15,494 nt of DNA from Rhynchonema sp. JSB1_4 (GCA_030248065.1 JASAMV010003858.1:1-15494), one strand, 5' to 3'. Shown: positions 1-8,634, counted from the stretch's first letter. Notes: generated by a model not told the origin, from the sequence alone. Translations and numbers: made by a program.

Positions 1-46
1 CCGATTTTTGCCCTCAAAATTATGGGTGGGCACCAGTGTAGTTCCT

Positions 47-80
47 GGGGGGGGGAGGGGGGGGTCCCCCCCCCCCTAAG
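47..80. repeat. Poly-G/poly-C subterminal block (GGGTCCC hairpin)
   Basis: A G-run interrupted by one A is followed by T and a C-run of more than 10, so the strand can fold as a G:C hairpin. The block lies directly inside the left terminal inverted repeat. Similar G-run/TCCC blocks lie at 1176-1205 and 4473-4490, just inside the ends of the other hAT-like elements. G-quadruplex formation is also possible. Confidence 0.6.
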
Positions 81-146
81 GTACACTAACCGCCGCGACC
101 AAGGTACACTAGTACACTAAACGCCGCGTCAGGTACACTAACCGCC
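80..146 (+). repeat. Subterminal GGTACACTA repeats of the family 1 element
   Basis: Direct copies of GGTACACTAACCGCC or shortened versions occur at 80, 103, 112 and 132. Further copies lie at 361 and at 820, the latter spanning the right edge of the nested element. Repeats near the ends of hAT elements often act as transposase binding sites. That role is inferred here. Confidence 0.6.
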
Positions 147-397
147 TCAACTTTTGCCTAAAATGGCCATTTTTAGGCCTAAAATGGGCGTTTTTAGGCC
201 TAAAATGTGTGATTTTTAGGTCAATGTTCTCAAAAGTCGCCACAATACCCTTGTTCTGAAGAATTTTTTCCAAAAAGGGGTAAAAATAGGTCAAATTTTC
301 TACCTCAAAAAGTGACTTTTTCCTGATTTTGGGTCTTCCCCCCCCTTCCCCCCCCAGGGAGGTACACTAACCGCCTCACGGAAAAAAGGGGTAGGTA

Positions 398-821
398 CCG
401 TATTGTCGGAAATAGAACCCGGGGAGTCTATTTTTTCACTGGGGTCATTTTGGGGGGGTTCAATTTATGGGGGGGGTCAATTATTGGGGGGGTTATATTT
501 TTCATTTGGCCCCCCGACGAAAAAAATCACTTTTAATAATGCCCCTAAAAATGGCCTGTTTAGGGTATTTTCTGCCTTTAACAGCGTTAATTATGCTTAT
601 AAAGCCGTATTCTGCTGAAAACGCAAGCTTAAACAACGTTTGACACAACAACACAGCCCTACCATACCACCAATCTGTGGTACGGTGAAGGTTGGGGTGG
701 GGTTCTATTAATGGGGGGGTCAATTAATGGGGGGGTTCTATTTTTGATTTCGAGCCATTTAGGGGGGGTTCAATTAATGGGGGGGGTCAATTAATGGGGG
801 GTTCTATTTCCGACAATACGG
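398..821. mobile_element. TA-flanked inverted-repeat element nested in the family 1 element
   Basis: The terminal inverted repeats begin CCGTATTGTCGGAAATAGAA at 398 and end with the complement at 821, perfect for about 23 bp. The element is flanked by TA at 396-397 and 822-823. Removing the element and one TA restores GGTACACTAACCGCCGCG, which is the repeat motif seen intact at 80-97, so an empty site can be reconstructed. A TA duplication is typical of Tc1/mariner-like transposons, but the superfamily is not proven. The interior is rich in G-runs alternating with TCAATTAATG and TTCTATT words. No coding capacity for a transposase is seen. Confidence 0.7.
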
Positions 822-910
822 TACACTAACCGCCGCGCCGGACCAGGAACTACACTGGTGGGCACAATACCCAATACCAATACCACCCAACAGTGTAGTG
901 GCACTCAGAT

Positions 911-994
911 GGTTGCAAGGTACCCTTGGGGGGGATGGATCCAGATGGTTGCAAGGTACCCCCCTACCCAGCCTCCAGAAGGTTGCAAGGTACC
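911..994 (+). repeat. GGTTGCAAGGTACC direct repeats of the family 2 element
   Basis: Copies lie at 911-924, 947-960 and 981-994. More lie at 1133-1146, 1569-1582 and 1614-1627, and a copy at 1156-1164 is interrupted by the nested element. All have the same orientation. Their subterminal placement parallels the GGTACACTA repeats of family 1. Confidence 0.7.
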
Positions 995-1164
995 CCTGGG
1001 GTCCGAAAAAAGGGTGTTTTTTGCATGCTTTTTTCTGCAAAATTGGCCGAAAAAATGGTACTTTTTTTGCATTTTGGCCGAAAATTTGCCCAAAATAGCT
1101 ATTATATGGAGGTTCGCGCGCTCCAAATTTATGGTTGCAAGGTACCCTCCGGGGTGGTTGCAAG

Positions 1165-1569
1165 CAATGGTGTGGCTGGGGGGGGGTGAGGGGGGTCCCC
1201 CCCAAGGTACAGTAGGTAGGTTGCCGCCCCTCGCCTGGTACAGTAGGTAGGTTGCCGCCCCTCCCCTGGTACAGTAGGTAGGTTGCCGCCCCACCTAACT
1301 TTTCACCCAAAACATTCATTTTTGGCTTAAAATTGCATAAAATTAGCATATTTGTCTGCAAATAGGCGAAAAATTGCGCGCTGCGCGCGAAATTAGTGTT
1401 TTAGGCCACATTTTCTTCAGTATTTAGACATAAAAAATTTCGGTTTCCAGATGACCCCCCCCCAAGTGGTACGACCCCCCCTAGCTCGGCTGGTACAGTA
1501 GGTAGGTTGCCGCCCCGCATTTTGGGTGGTACAGTAGGTTGCCGCCCCGCCTGGGTAGCTACACCACTG
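1165..1569. mobile_element. hAT-type non-autonomous element nested in the family 2 element
   Basis: The ends are CAATGGTGTGGCT at 1165-1177 and the complement of CAGTGGTGTAGCT at 1557-1569, differing at two positions. A perfect 8-bp target duplication GTTGCAAG flanks the element at 1157-1164 and 1570-1577. The target lies inside the host's own GGTTGCAAGGTACC repeat, so removing the insert restores that repeat exactly. The element carries five copies of a 21-25 bp GGTACAGTAGG repeat and an AT-rich middle. No transposase frame is seen. The 8-bp duplication makes this one of the best-supported insertions in the window. Confidence 0.85.
1206..1292 (+). repeat. Three 25-bp tandem units, period 31 bp
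   Basis: A unit starting GGTACAGTAGGTAGGTTGCC begins at 1206, 1237 and 1268. A full copy at 1492-1516 and a shortened copy at 1528-1548 lie near the other end of the nested element, in the same orientation. They sit subterminally and are candidate transposase-binding repeats (inference). Confidence 0.75.
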
Positions 1570-1679
1570 GTTGCAAGGTACCTACCCTTCCCCCCCCATC
1601 CCCCCCAAGGGGTGGTTGCAAGGTACCTACTCCTTAGGGGGGGGGAATCCCCCCCATCCCCCCCCCAGCCACTACACTG

Positions 1680-2111
1680 CTGTGCACCACTATCAAGCAA
1701 TAATAAAGCAAAATTTTGCAAATTTTTTTTCCTTTTGTTTCCTACCGAACTCTGTGTATAGGGCATGTTACTATTCCGGGGGCTCTATTAATCCACTGAC
1801 CCCTTTTGGGGGTCTGTATTACGGGGGGGGGCTGTATTATTCAGGTTTTTACGGTAATTCAGTTAACGTTTTTTTCTTTCGCCACCGCCAGCATGAGTGA
1901 AAGACCGCATTTTCCGAAAGCCCAGTCAAACATTTCTAAAGGCTGAGGCTCAGGATCAGATCAAAGATGCCAAAAATCAGGGGAGCCAACAGTGAGTGAG
2001 GAAGAAAGCCCTTCTCGGCCGGAATAGAGCCCTTTAAATGGGGCTAGTGCTCAATAGGGCCCGCTCAAAAAGGTAAAAAACACCGTTTTATGTACTGTTC
2101 AGTCCGCACAG
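1680..2111. other. Intergenic stretch with transposon-like fragments
   Basis: No gene is supported. The segment at 1794-1836 (CTGACCCCTTTT, then GGGGG and CTGTATT) closely resembles 4023-4060. GGGCTCTATT at 1781-1790 and its complement at 2022-2031 form a short inverted repeat. These look like remnants of the same G-rich element group seen at 398-821 and 4039-4186. The rest shows nothing recognisable. Confidence 0.4.
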
Positions 2112-2743
<632 letters not shown>

Positions 2744-2744
2744 C

Positions 2745-2794
2745 AAAAAAAAAAAAAAAAAAAAAAAAAAAAACGGGGTTAACGGCCGTTAACC
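2745..2794. repeat. A29 run and adjoining 18-bp palindrome
   Basis: A run of 29 A follows the CA tract at 2745-2773. A perfect palindrome GGTTAACGGCCGTTAACC lies at 2777-2794, three bases later. The A-run could be a retroposon tail, but no retroelement body or target duplication was found. Confidence 0.8.
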
Positions 2795-3013
2795 TCCGTA
2801 TACCTTGGTTGGGAACCGAACGATCGCGGTTTTGCGTTGCGGGGTTTGTAATATATCTATCGGAAGGACAGTTCGATAGGATGAGAGACCGCGGAAATCT
2901 TTTTTTGAAATTCTCAAGTGAAACATCACCAGGCTGGATTTAGTGGTTTTTGCCTATACCTTGTGTGTTAAAAACGGGGGTTCTGGCGTGGTGACGTGTG
3001 ATTGGTTTTTAAT
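2795..3013. other. Unassigned sequence
   Basis: A plus-strand frame stays open from the A-run to a TAG at 2941-2943 but has no start codon outside the microsatellite and no recognisable motif. Nothing else is supported here. Confidence 0.3.
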
Positions 3014-3720
3014 GATGTTTTGATTGTTTTGGAGTGGGAGTCCAGCCGTTACAACACGCTGAAAATTTCAGCTCGATCCACCCAGTGGAAAGGTGTTTTT
3101 CAGCCACCCGAAAATTTGTGTGTCCGGCGGCCACATAAAGTGGGCCAGATGACAACTGCGCTAAGGATCCTGAATCAGGCCGGGCAAGTCGTATATCGTT
3201 CGATTCGTCTAATGGTGGGGAGTGCGGCTATCTATGTACAAAAAAATTATATCTCTTCTATCGCGAGAAAACGGCCGGTGATGTTTCACTTAGTTTTTGG
3301 TGGTTAGTCGGACAACTAGTTTTTGCGAGCATTATTTTCTGACCGTGTGTGACTTGTTTTGGTTGATAGTTTGATTGGTTTGGAGAGCCTGTCTGCGGGT
3401 TTGAAAGTGATGAAAACTTCAGATTGGTCCACCCTGTAAAAACGGGTTTTTGGGTCACCCAAAAAGTGGTAAAATTTGTGTTCGAGTTCCGGTTTGCGAG
3501 GTTGGCGTGGTTTAATGTGGTTTGGGTTGAGTGATGTTTTCGCTGTTTTTCAGTCTGTCTGGAGGTCAAAGAAGTGTGAAAAGTTCAGATCGGTCCACCC
3601 TGTAAAAACCGGGTTTTTGGGTCACCCAAAAGTGGTAAAATTTGTGTGCGAGTATGGGTTTGCGGTGTGTGGTTTGTGGTTAATGTGGTTTGTGTTGAGC
3701 GATGTTTTGATTGTTTTTGA
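3014..3720 (+). repeat. Degenerate ~168-bp tandem repeat
   Basis: Units begin with a GATGTTTTGATTG-like word near 3014, 3365, 3533 and 3701. The last three starts are 168 bp apart. The 351-bp gap after the first fits one highly degraded extra unit. The best-conserved core is TCCACCCTGTAAAAAC followed by GGGTTTTTGGGTCACCCAAA at 3429-3475 and 3593-3640. A diverged version lies at 3077-3115. TTTTGGGTCACCCAAAA is a near-perfect hairpin. Reading frames across the units share some peptide words because 168 is divisible by three. I regard that as repeat-derived rather than coding. Confidence 0.65.
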
Positions 3721-3766
3721 GGCAACAACAAAATTGCATCATTGAGGCAACAACAAAATTGCATCA
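3717..3766 (+). repeat. 25-bp direct duplication
   Basis: Two perfect adjacent copies of a 25-bp unit starting TTGAGGCAACAACAAAATTG, at 3717-3741 and 3742-3766, where the 168-bp array ends. Confidence 0.9.
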
Positions 3767-3980
3767 ATGCAGGCTTTCAAGGCAATGCAGGCACAATGGT
3801 CTTTCACTTTGCATGTGTTAATTTTGAATTCGCGCGCGTGTGCCTTGCGGGCAGCGCTTATGTAGCTGCTGATTGGTTGTCCGTTCGCGCGCTTTCTTTG
3901 CTCCGTGACTTTTCTAATTCTTTTCTTTTTCTTTTTTATTTTTTCACGCAAGACTCAGGTGAGGTAAATAGGCCCGCACC
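3767..3980. other. Unassigned sequence with pyrimidine tract
   Basis: A CG-rich stretch (3828-3895) is followed by a long T/C tract at 3909-3945. The tract could be part of an intron 3' end, but no coding frame follows. No gene is supported. Confidence 0.3.
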
Positions 3981-4186
3981 CACTGTAGTGGCTTGGGGGA
4001 ACCACCCCAAGGAGGACCTTGGGCTGACCCCTTTTAGGGGGCTGTATTTCTTGGGGGGGGGGGGCTGGGGGTTGACCCCAAAATCGGGCCGGGCCGAACT
4101 TCTTAGGATCGGGCCAGGCCGGGCCGCGTTTCTCTGAGTCCTTTCCCCCCCGAAATAGAGCCCAGCCCCCCCAAGAAATACAGCCC
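3981..4186. mobile_element. Transposon fragments with a 21-bp inverted repeat
   Basis: CACTGTAGTGGCTTGGGGG at 3981 resembles the family 2 right terminus and is probably an isolated end. Next to it, a perfect 21-bp inverted repeat (GGGCTGTATTTCTTGGGGGG plus one G at 4039-4059, complement at 4166-4186) encloses about 106 bp of G/C-rich sequence. Its outer sequence recalls 1794-1836. It abuts the place where the outer terminus of the next element should be, so that terminus is missing or replaced. No target duplication is seen. Confidence 0.5.
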
Positions 4187-4504
4187 TGGTCCGGCGGGGA
4201 AATTAGTGTACCTCCCTGGAGGGGGGAGGGGGGAAGACCTAAAATCAGGAAAAAGTCATTTTTTGAGGTAGAAAATTTGACCTATTTTTACCCCTTTTTG
4301 GAAAAAATTCGTCATAAAAAGGGTATTTTGGCGACTTTTGAGAACATTGACCTAAAAACCACACATTTTAGGCCTAAAATGCCAATTTTGGGCCTAAAAA
4401 TGGCCATTGTAGGCAAAAATTGGGGAAATTAGTGTACTAGTGTACCTTGGTCGGGGAAATTAGTGTACCTTAGGGGGGTCCCCCTCCCCCCAGGAACTAC
4501 ACTT
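4187..4504 (-). mobile_element. Inverted, truncated copy of the family 1 hAT-type element
   Basis: Read on the minus strand, this matches the left part of the element at 34-857: the terminus, the G/C block, the GGTACACTA repeats, the AGGCCTAAAA words and the GGGAGGTACACTAA boundary. The CCAGGAACTACACT end lies at 4490-4503 with an extra T before the final G. The other end keeps CCTGGTCCGGCG at 4185-4196 but lacks the outermost CAGTGTAGTT. It has no counterpart of the 398-821 insert, so it serves as an empty-site relative. Confidence 0.75.
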
Positions 4505-4694
4505 GTTCTGAGATAATATTTTTCTGATTTAGACCAGTGTAAAAATTGAGCCTTCCGGTATCCAAATGTTATGCCCGTTATGTTAACTGAAAAATTCGGC
4601 TCCGGCCCAGTTCGTGTGTTTTTAATATCCCTAATTTTCAGAGTTGCTTTGATTTTCATCAAGCTATCACCCTAAATCCGTAAAATCAAAAGAA
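4505..4694. other. Unassigned sequence
   Basis: This is moderately AT-rich, single-copy-looking sequence. CTAATTTTCAG at 4630-4640 could be a splice acceptor, but the frames behind it close within 50 bp. No gene is supported. Confidence 0.3.
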
Positions 4695-4901
4695 ATGCCG
4701 AAAAAAGCAGAGGTGGTGGTTTATCGTGAACGGTGGACAAACGACGCGACAAAAATGCCCCAAACAGAGGTCGAAAGGGCAGAACAAAAAATGATTATTC
4801 GAATAAATCGTCAACGGCGAATGAAGAAAGCAAGACCAATGAAGGCGAAGGGAGCTCAAAGAAGACCGATGAGCCTGGATCATCGGTTGGTGTATAATTA
4901 A
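4695..4901 (+). CDS. Short ORF or exon-like block, frame uncertain
   Basis: An ATG at 4695 opens a 68-codon, very basic frame (MPKKAEVVVYRERWTN...) ending in TAA at 4899-4901. A second frame, open from 4730, gives an acidic/serine-rich stretch (NEGEGSSKKTDEPGSS) up to a possible donor TCG|GTTGGT at 4885/4886. That second frame is compositionally closer to the downstream exon-like blocks and ends in phase 0, as they do. Either could be the first exon of a small gene continuing to 5177-5293 and 5371-5454. No family is recognised. The CGGTTGGT at its end recurs at 4984 and 5187. Confidence 0.25.
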   Translation: MPKKAEVVVYRERWTNDATKMPQTEVERAEQKMIIRINRQRRMKKARPMKAKGAQRRPMSLDHRLVYN

Positions 4902-4958
4902 GTCGTTTGGTGCATTTTGTTTTGTTTGTTTGTCTTGTTTTGTTTTGTTAGCCGTCGA

Positions 4959-5197
4959 TATCAAATTCATATTTTAGGGTCTATCGGTTGGTGGCCCAAT
5001 TCCAGGCCATTTTTATAAAATGTTTTGTGAGGATCAGGATTGATCCGATGAATTCTTATGCGGTCATTGTGCGAGCAACGCCAGTTTTGTTTTGTTTGGC
5101 AGTTTTTGTTTTGTTTGTAGTCCCGAGGGTAGTTGCGGTCTGCTCTGCCCGATTTGTTATCAAATTCGTGTTTTAGGGTCTGCAGTCGGTTGGTGGC
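4959..5197 (+). repeat. ~200-bp direct duplication carrying a splice-acceptor-like site
   Basis: TATCAAATTCATATTTTAGG at 4959 and TATCAAATTCGTGTTTTAGG at 5158 start two related copies. Each continues with GGTCT and CGGTTGGTGGC. In both, TTTTAG precedes an open frame. The first copy closes after 21 codons at 5041, whereas the second stays open for 39 codons. The T/G-rich stretch before the first copy, 4917-4949, is a TTTTG-type simple repeat. Confidence 0.6.
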
Positions 5198-5293
5198 AAA
5201 ATCCCCCCTTCCAAGAAAGACAACAAAAAGATGACCAAATTGAAGACGCGTGACATGAACCTGTCGACAAGTATATTGTCGCCGGCTGCTGAG
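5177..5293 (+). CDS. Putative 117-bp phase-0 exon
   Basis: This block is open for 39 codons between TTTTAG (ending 5176) and GAG|GTTTGTG (5293/5294), a reasonable donor. The peptide is basic then neutral (KKDNKKMTKLKTRDMNLS, ending SPAAE). The other two frames have stops. Because it starts and ends in phase 0 it joins in frame to 5371. Its length equals that of the cassettes in the palindromic array, but the sequences are not clearly alike, so the match may be chance. The evidence is splice-like signals and frame only. Confidence 0.3.
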
Positions 5294-5370
5294 GTTTGTG
5301 CTTTGTATGTTTTTGTATTTCATGATCCTGTTATTATGAATAAAATAAAAACCAAATTTGTTGATTGTAG

Positions 5371-5547
5371 ACCGTGCGACAAATGAACGCCGACCGATTG
5401 GCCAAGAAGACAACACAACGACGATCGAAGAAACGACCACCAGGCGAATCGAGAGTAAAATGTTGCAAAGATCATCAAAAATTGTTGGCTTCCCTGGTTG
5501 GCTTCTTTGCTTTTTTGGTTCGAGTGTTCTCATTGAGAGTCAACTAG
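5371..5547 (+). CDS. Putative exon with basic segment and hydrophobic tail
   Basis: After TTGATTGTAG (ending 5370) a frame in phase with the preceding block runs 58 codons to TAG at 5545-5547. It begins TVRQMNADRLAKKTTQRRSK, continues through a CC pair and ends with a strongly hydrophobic stretch, LLASLVGFFAFLVRVF, that could be a membrane segment. A weak donor at AGA|GTAAAA (5454/5455) would instead splice it, in phase 0, to the AAC-starting cassettes at 6158, 7278 or 8011. The frame ends only about 15 bp before the repeat array begins. No known family is evident. The protein-like composition is the main support. Confidence 0.3.
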   Translation, partial: TVRQMNADRLAKKTTQRRSKKRPPGESRVKCCKDHQKLLASLVGFFAFLVRVFSLRVN

Positions 5548-6107
5548 AACTAACTGCAGGTGTTTTAATCGTGCGACTAGGTTATAGTGTAGTTTAGTTG
5601 TGCGACCAGTATCAAGTTGCGGTCTTAATTGTACGACTATTTTCTGATGCTCGTCGCACAACTAGGAAGTGCGGGTATTATGGTAATGGCTGTGTGACTC
5701 GGTAGTGCGTGTGACGTTAATCGTGTGACTATCGTGCGGTTATAGTGTAGTTTAGTTGTTCGACCAGTATCAAGTTGCGGTGTTTATTGTACGACTATTT
5801 TCTGATGGTCGTCGCACAACTAGGCAGTGCGGGTATTGGCCGTGTGACTCGGTAGTGCGTGTGATGTTAATCGTGCGACTAGGTTATAGTGTAGTTTAGT
5901 TGTGCGACCAGTATCAAGTTGCGGTCTTAATTGTACGACTGTTAGTCGTGCGACTAGGTTATAGTGTAGTTTAGTTAGTTGTGCGACCAGTATCAAGTTG
6001 CGGTCTTAATTGTACGACTTGTTAATCGTGCGGCTAGGTTATAGTGTAGTTTAGTTGTTCGACCACTATCAAGTTGCGGTCTTAATTGTACGACTATTTT
6101 CTGATGC

Positions 6108-6400
6108 TTGTCGAATAAATCGGGTATTATGGTATCTTGTTTTCTCGTTGTGTTTAGAACCGACGAGGCGTGGGTAGTGGCGCTGCGACGTCGGATTCGT
6201 CAGTGGATGGTGCCGATGAAAGAAGCCATGCCGGTACCACAGTCGACGAAGAAGCCATGCCGGACACGGAAATCGTGAGAAACTAGCTTTATCAGTTTTG
6301 CGATTGTAGCTGAGCGATTGGGTTCACAGTTTGTGGTGCTGGTTGCCCGACGATAACTAAACTAAACTAAACTAAACTATAATCTAGTCGCACGATTGTG
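6108..6400 (+). repeat. Block A with exon-like 117-bp cassette
   Basis: This is the first full copy of the interspersed block. It contains a pyrimidine-rich TCTCGTTGTGTTTAG ending at 6157, then 39 open codons at 6158-6274 (NRRGVGSGAATSDSSVDGAD, later TTVDEEAMPDTEI), then GTGAGAAAC at 6275, a good splice donor. If not spliced, the frame stops at TAG 6284-6286. The cassette starts and ends in phase 0. AACTA repeated five times lies at 6355-6379. The sequence 6021-6455 is identical to the block B region. Confidence 0.85.
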
Positions 6401-6496
6401 CGACCAGTATCAAGTTGCGGTCTTAATTGTACGACTATTTTCCGATGCTCGTCGCGCAACTAGGCAGTGCGGGTGCGACTAGGCTGTAGTGTGGTT

Positions 6497-6566
6497 TAGT
6501 TGTGCGACCAGTATCAAGTTGCGGTCTTAATTGTACGACTATTTTCTGATGCTCGTCGCACAACTA
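6497..6566. repeat. Representative hairpin within the 104-bp unit
   Basis: TAGTTGTGCGAC at 6497-6508 is perfectly complementary to GTCGCACAACTA at 6555-6566, with a 46-nt loop. Nearly every unit in both arms repeats this pair, so the array can form many short hairpins in addition to the whole-arm fold. Confidence 0.8.
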
Positions 6567-7227
6567 GGCAGTGCGGGTATTGGCTGTGTGACTCGGTAGT
6601 GCGTATGATGTTAATCGTGCGACTAGGTTATAGTGTAGTTTAGTTGTTCGACCACTATCAAGTTGCGGTCTTAATTGTACGACTATTTTCCGATGCTCGT
6701 CGCACAACTAGGCAGTGCGGGTGCGACTAGGCTGTAGTGTAGTTTAGTTGTGCGACCAGTATCAAGTTGTGGTCTTAATTGTACGACTATTTTCTGATGC
6801 TCGTCGCACAACTAGGCAGTGCGGGTGCGACTAGGCTGTAGTGTGGTTTAGTTGTGCGATCAGTATCAAGTTGCGGTCTTAATTGTGCGACTATTTTCTG
6901 ATGCTCGTCGCACAACTAGGCAGTGCGGGTGCGACTAGGCTGTAGTGTGGTTTAGTTGTGCGACCAGTATCAAGTTGCGGTCTTAATTGTACGACTGTTA
7001 GTCGTGCGACTAGGTTATAGTGTAGTTTAGTTGTTCGACCACTATCAAGTTGCGGTCTTAATTGTACGACTATTTTCCGATGCTCGTCGCACAACTAGGC
7101 AGTGCGGGTATTGGCTGTGTGACTCGGTAGTGCGTGTGATGTTAATCGTGCGGCTAGGTTATAGTGTAGTTTAGTTGTTCGACCACTATCAAGTTGCGGT
7201 CTTAATTGTACGACTATTTTCTGATGC

Positions 7228-7520
7228 TTGTCGAATAAATCGGGTATTATGGTATCTTGTTTTCTCGTTGTGTTTAGAACCGACGAGGCGTGGGTAGTGG
7301 CGCTGCGACGTCGGATTCGTCAGTGGATGGTGCCGATGAAAGAAGCCATGCCGGTACCACAGTCGACGAAGAAGCCATGCCGGACACGGAAATCGTGAGA
7401 AACTAGCTTTATCAGTTTTGCGATTGTAGCTGAGCGATTGGGTTCACAGTTTGTGGTGCTGGTTGCCCGACGATAACTAAACTAAACTAAACTAAACTAT
7501 AATCTAGTCGCACGATTGTG
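7228..7520 (+). repeat. Block B with exon-like cassette
   Basis: Identical to block A over more than 400 bp. The cassette lies at 7278-7394. This near-perfect identity implies a recent duplication or gene conversion of a 1120-bp higher-order unit. Confidence 0.85.
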
Positions 7521-7960
7521 CGACCAGTATCAAGTTGCGGTCTTAATTGTACGACTATTTTCCGATGCTCGTCGCACAACTAGGCAGTGCGGGTGCGACT
7601 AGGTTATAGTGTAGTTTAGTTGTTCGACCACTATCAAGTTGCGGTCTTAATTGTACGACTATTTTCCGATGCTCGTCGCACAACTAGGCAGTGCGGGTAT
7701 TGGCTGTGTGACTCGGTAGTGCGTGTGATATTAGTCGTGCGACTAGGCTGTAGTGTGGTTTAGTTGTGCGACCAGTATCAAGTTGCGGTCTTAATTGTAC
7801 GACTATTTTCTGATGCTCGTCGCACAACTAGGCAGTGCGGGTATTGGCTGTGTGACTCGGTAGTGCGTGTGATGTTAATCGTGCGGCTAGGTTATAGTGT
7901 AGTTTAGTTGTTCGACCACTATCAAGTTGCGGTCTTAATTGTACGACTATTTTCTGATGC

Positions 7961-8253
7961 TTGTCGAATAAATCGAGTATTATGGTATCTTGTTTTCTCG
8001 TTGTGTTTAGAACCGACGAGGCGTGGGTAGTGGCGCTGCGACGTCGGATTCGTCAGTGGATGGTGCCGATGAAAGAAGCCATGCCGGTACCACAGTCGAC
8101 GAAGAAGCCATGCCGGACACGGAAATCGTGAGAAACTAGCTTTATCAGTTTTGCGATTGTAGCTGAGCGATTGGGTTCACAGTTTGTGGTACTGGTTGCC
8201 CGACGATAACTAAACTAAACTAAACTAAACTATAATCTAGTCGCACGATTGTG
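7961..8253 (+). repeat. Block C with exon-like cassette and diagnostic variants
   Basis: Differs from A and B by A at 7976 (CGAGTATTATGG) and A at 8191 (GGTACTGG). The cassette, 8011-8127, is unchanged. Both variants recur in the mirrored block at 12052-12345, identifying that block as its partner. Confidence 0.85.
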
Positions 8254-8634
8254 CGACCAGTATCAAGTTGCGGTCTTAATTGTACGACTATTTTCCGATG
8301 CTCGTCGCACAACTAGGCAGTGCGGGTGCGACGAGGCTGTAGTGTGGTTTAGTTGTGCGACCAGTATCGAGTTGCGGTCTTAATTGTACGACTATTTTCC
8401 GATGCTCGTCGCACAACTAGGCAATGCGGGTGCGACTAGGCTGTAGTGTGGTTTAGTTGTGCGACCAGTATCAAGCTGCGGTCTTAATTGTACGACTATT
8501 TTCCGATGCTCGTCGCACAACTAGGCAGTGCTGGTATTGGCTGTGTGACTCGGCGTGTGATGTTAATCGAGCGACTAGGTTATAGTGTCGTGCTCGTCGC
8601 ACAACTAGGCAGTACGGGTATTAGGTCTTGGTTG

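Larger units (their letters stand above)
34..857. mobile_element. hAT-type non-autonomous transposon (family 1), with nested insertion
   Basis: The ends are perfect 15-bp terminal inverted repeats, CAGTGTAGTTCCTGG at 34-48 and its complement at 843-857. They are flanked by a perfect 8-bp direct repeat GTGGGCAC at 26-33 and 858-865. A CAGTG-like terminus with an 8-bp target duplication is the hallmark of the hAT superfamily. No transposase frame is present, so the element would need an enzyme supplied in trans. Inside are poly-G/poly-C blocks, several copies of GGTACACTAACCGCC, and a separate element at 398-821. Without that insert the element would be about 400 bp. A related inverted copy lies at 4187-4504. 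Confidence 0.85.
891..1679. mobile_element. hAT-like non-autonomous element (family 2), with nested insertion
   Basis: The terminal inverted repeats are CAGTGTAGTGGC at 891-902 and its complement at 1668-1679. The first eight bases match the family 1 terminus, which supports a hAT-type assignment. The flanking 8-mers (CCACCCAA left, CTGTGCAC right) do not match, so no target duplication is visible; the ends may belong to different copies or the flanks may have changed. The interior holds direct copies of GGTTGCAAGGTACC and a second complete element at 1165-1569. Without it this element would be about 380 bp. There is no transposase. Confidence 0.6.

Noticed and set aside
891..1679. 8-bp target duplication for the family 2 element
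   Set aside because: The flanking 8-mers do not match, so only the inverted ends are claimed.
804..1766. ORFs of 84-185 codons on both strands
   Set aside because: They lie inside non-autonomous transposons and consist of repeated GGTAC words and G/C runs.
2745..2773. Poly(A) tail of a retroposon
   Set aside because: There is no retroelement body, promoter boxes or target duplication. The A-run adjoins a microsatellite.
3742..4137. 131-codon plus-strand ORF
   Set aside because: It runs across a pyrimidine tract and transposon G-runs, and no domain-like sequence is seen.
5515..5530. Possible tRNA B-box (GGTTCGAGT)
   Set aside because: No cloverleaf or A-box at the right spacing could be built around it.
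6355..6379. Telomere-like (TTTAG)n repeat
   Set aside because: Only five copies, internal to the block, and not matching a known telomere repeat.
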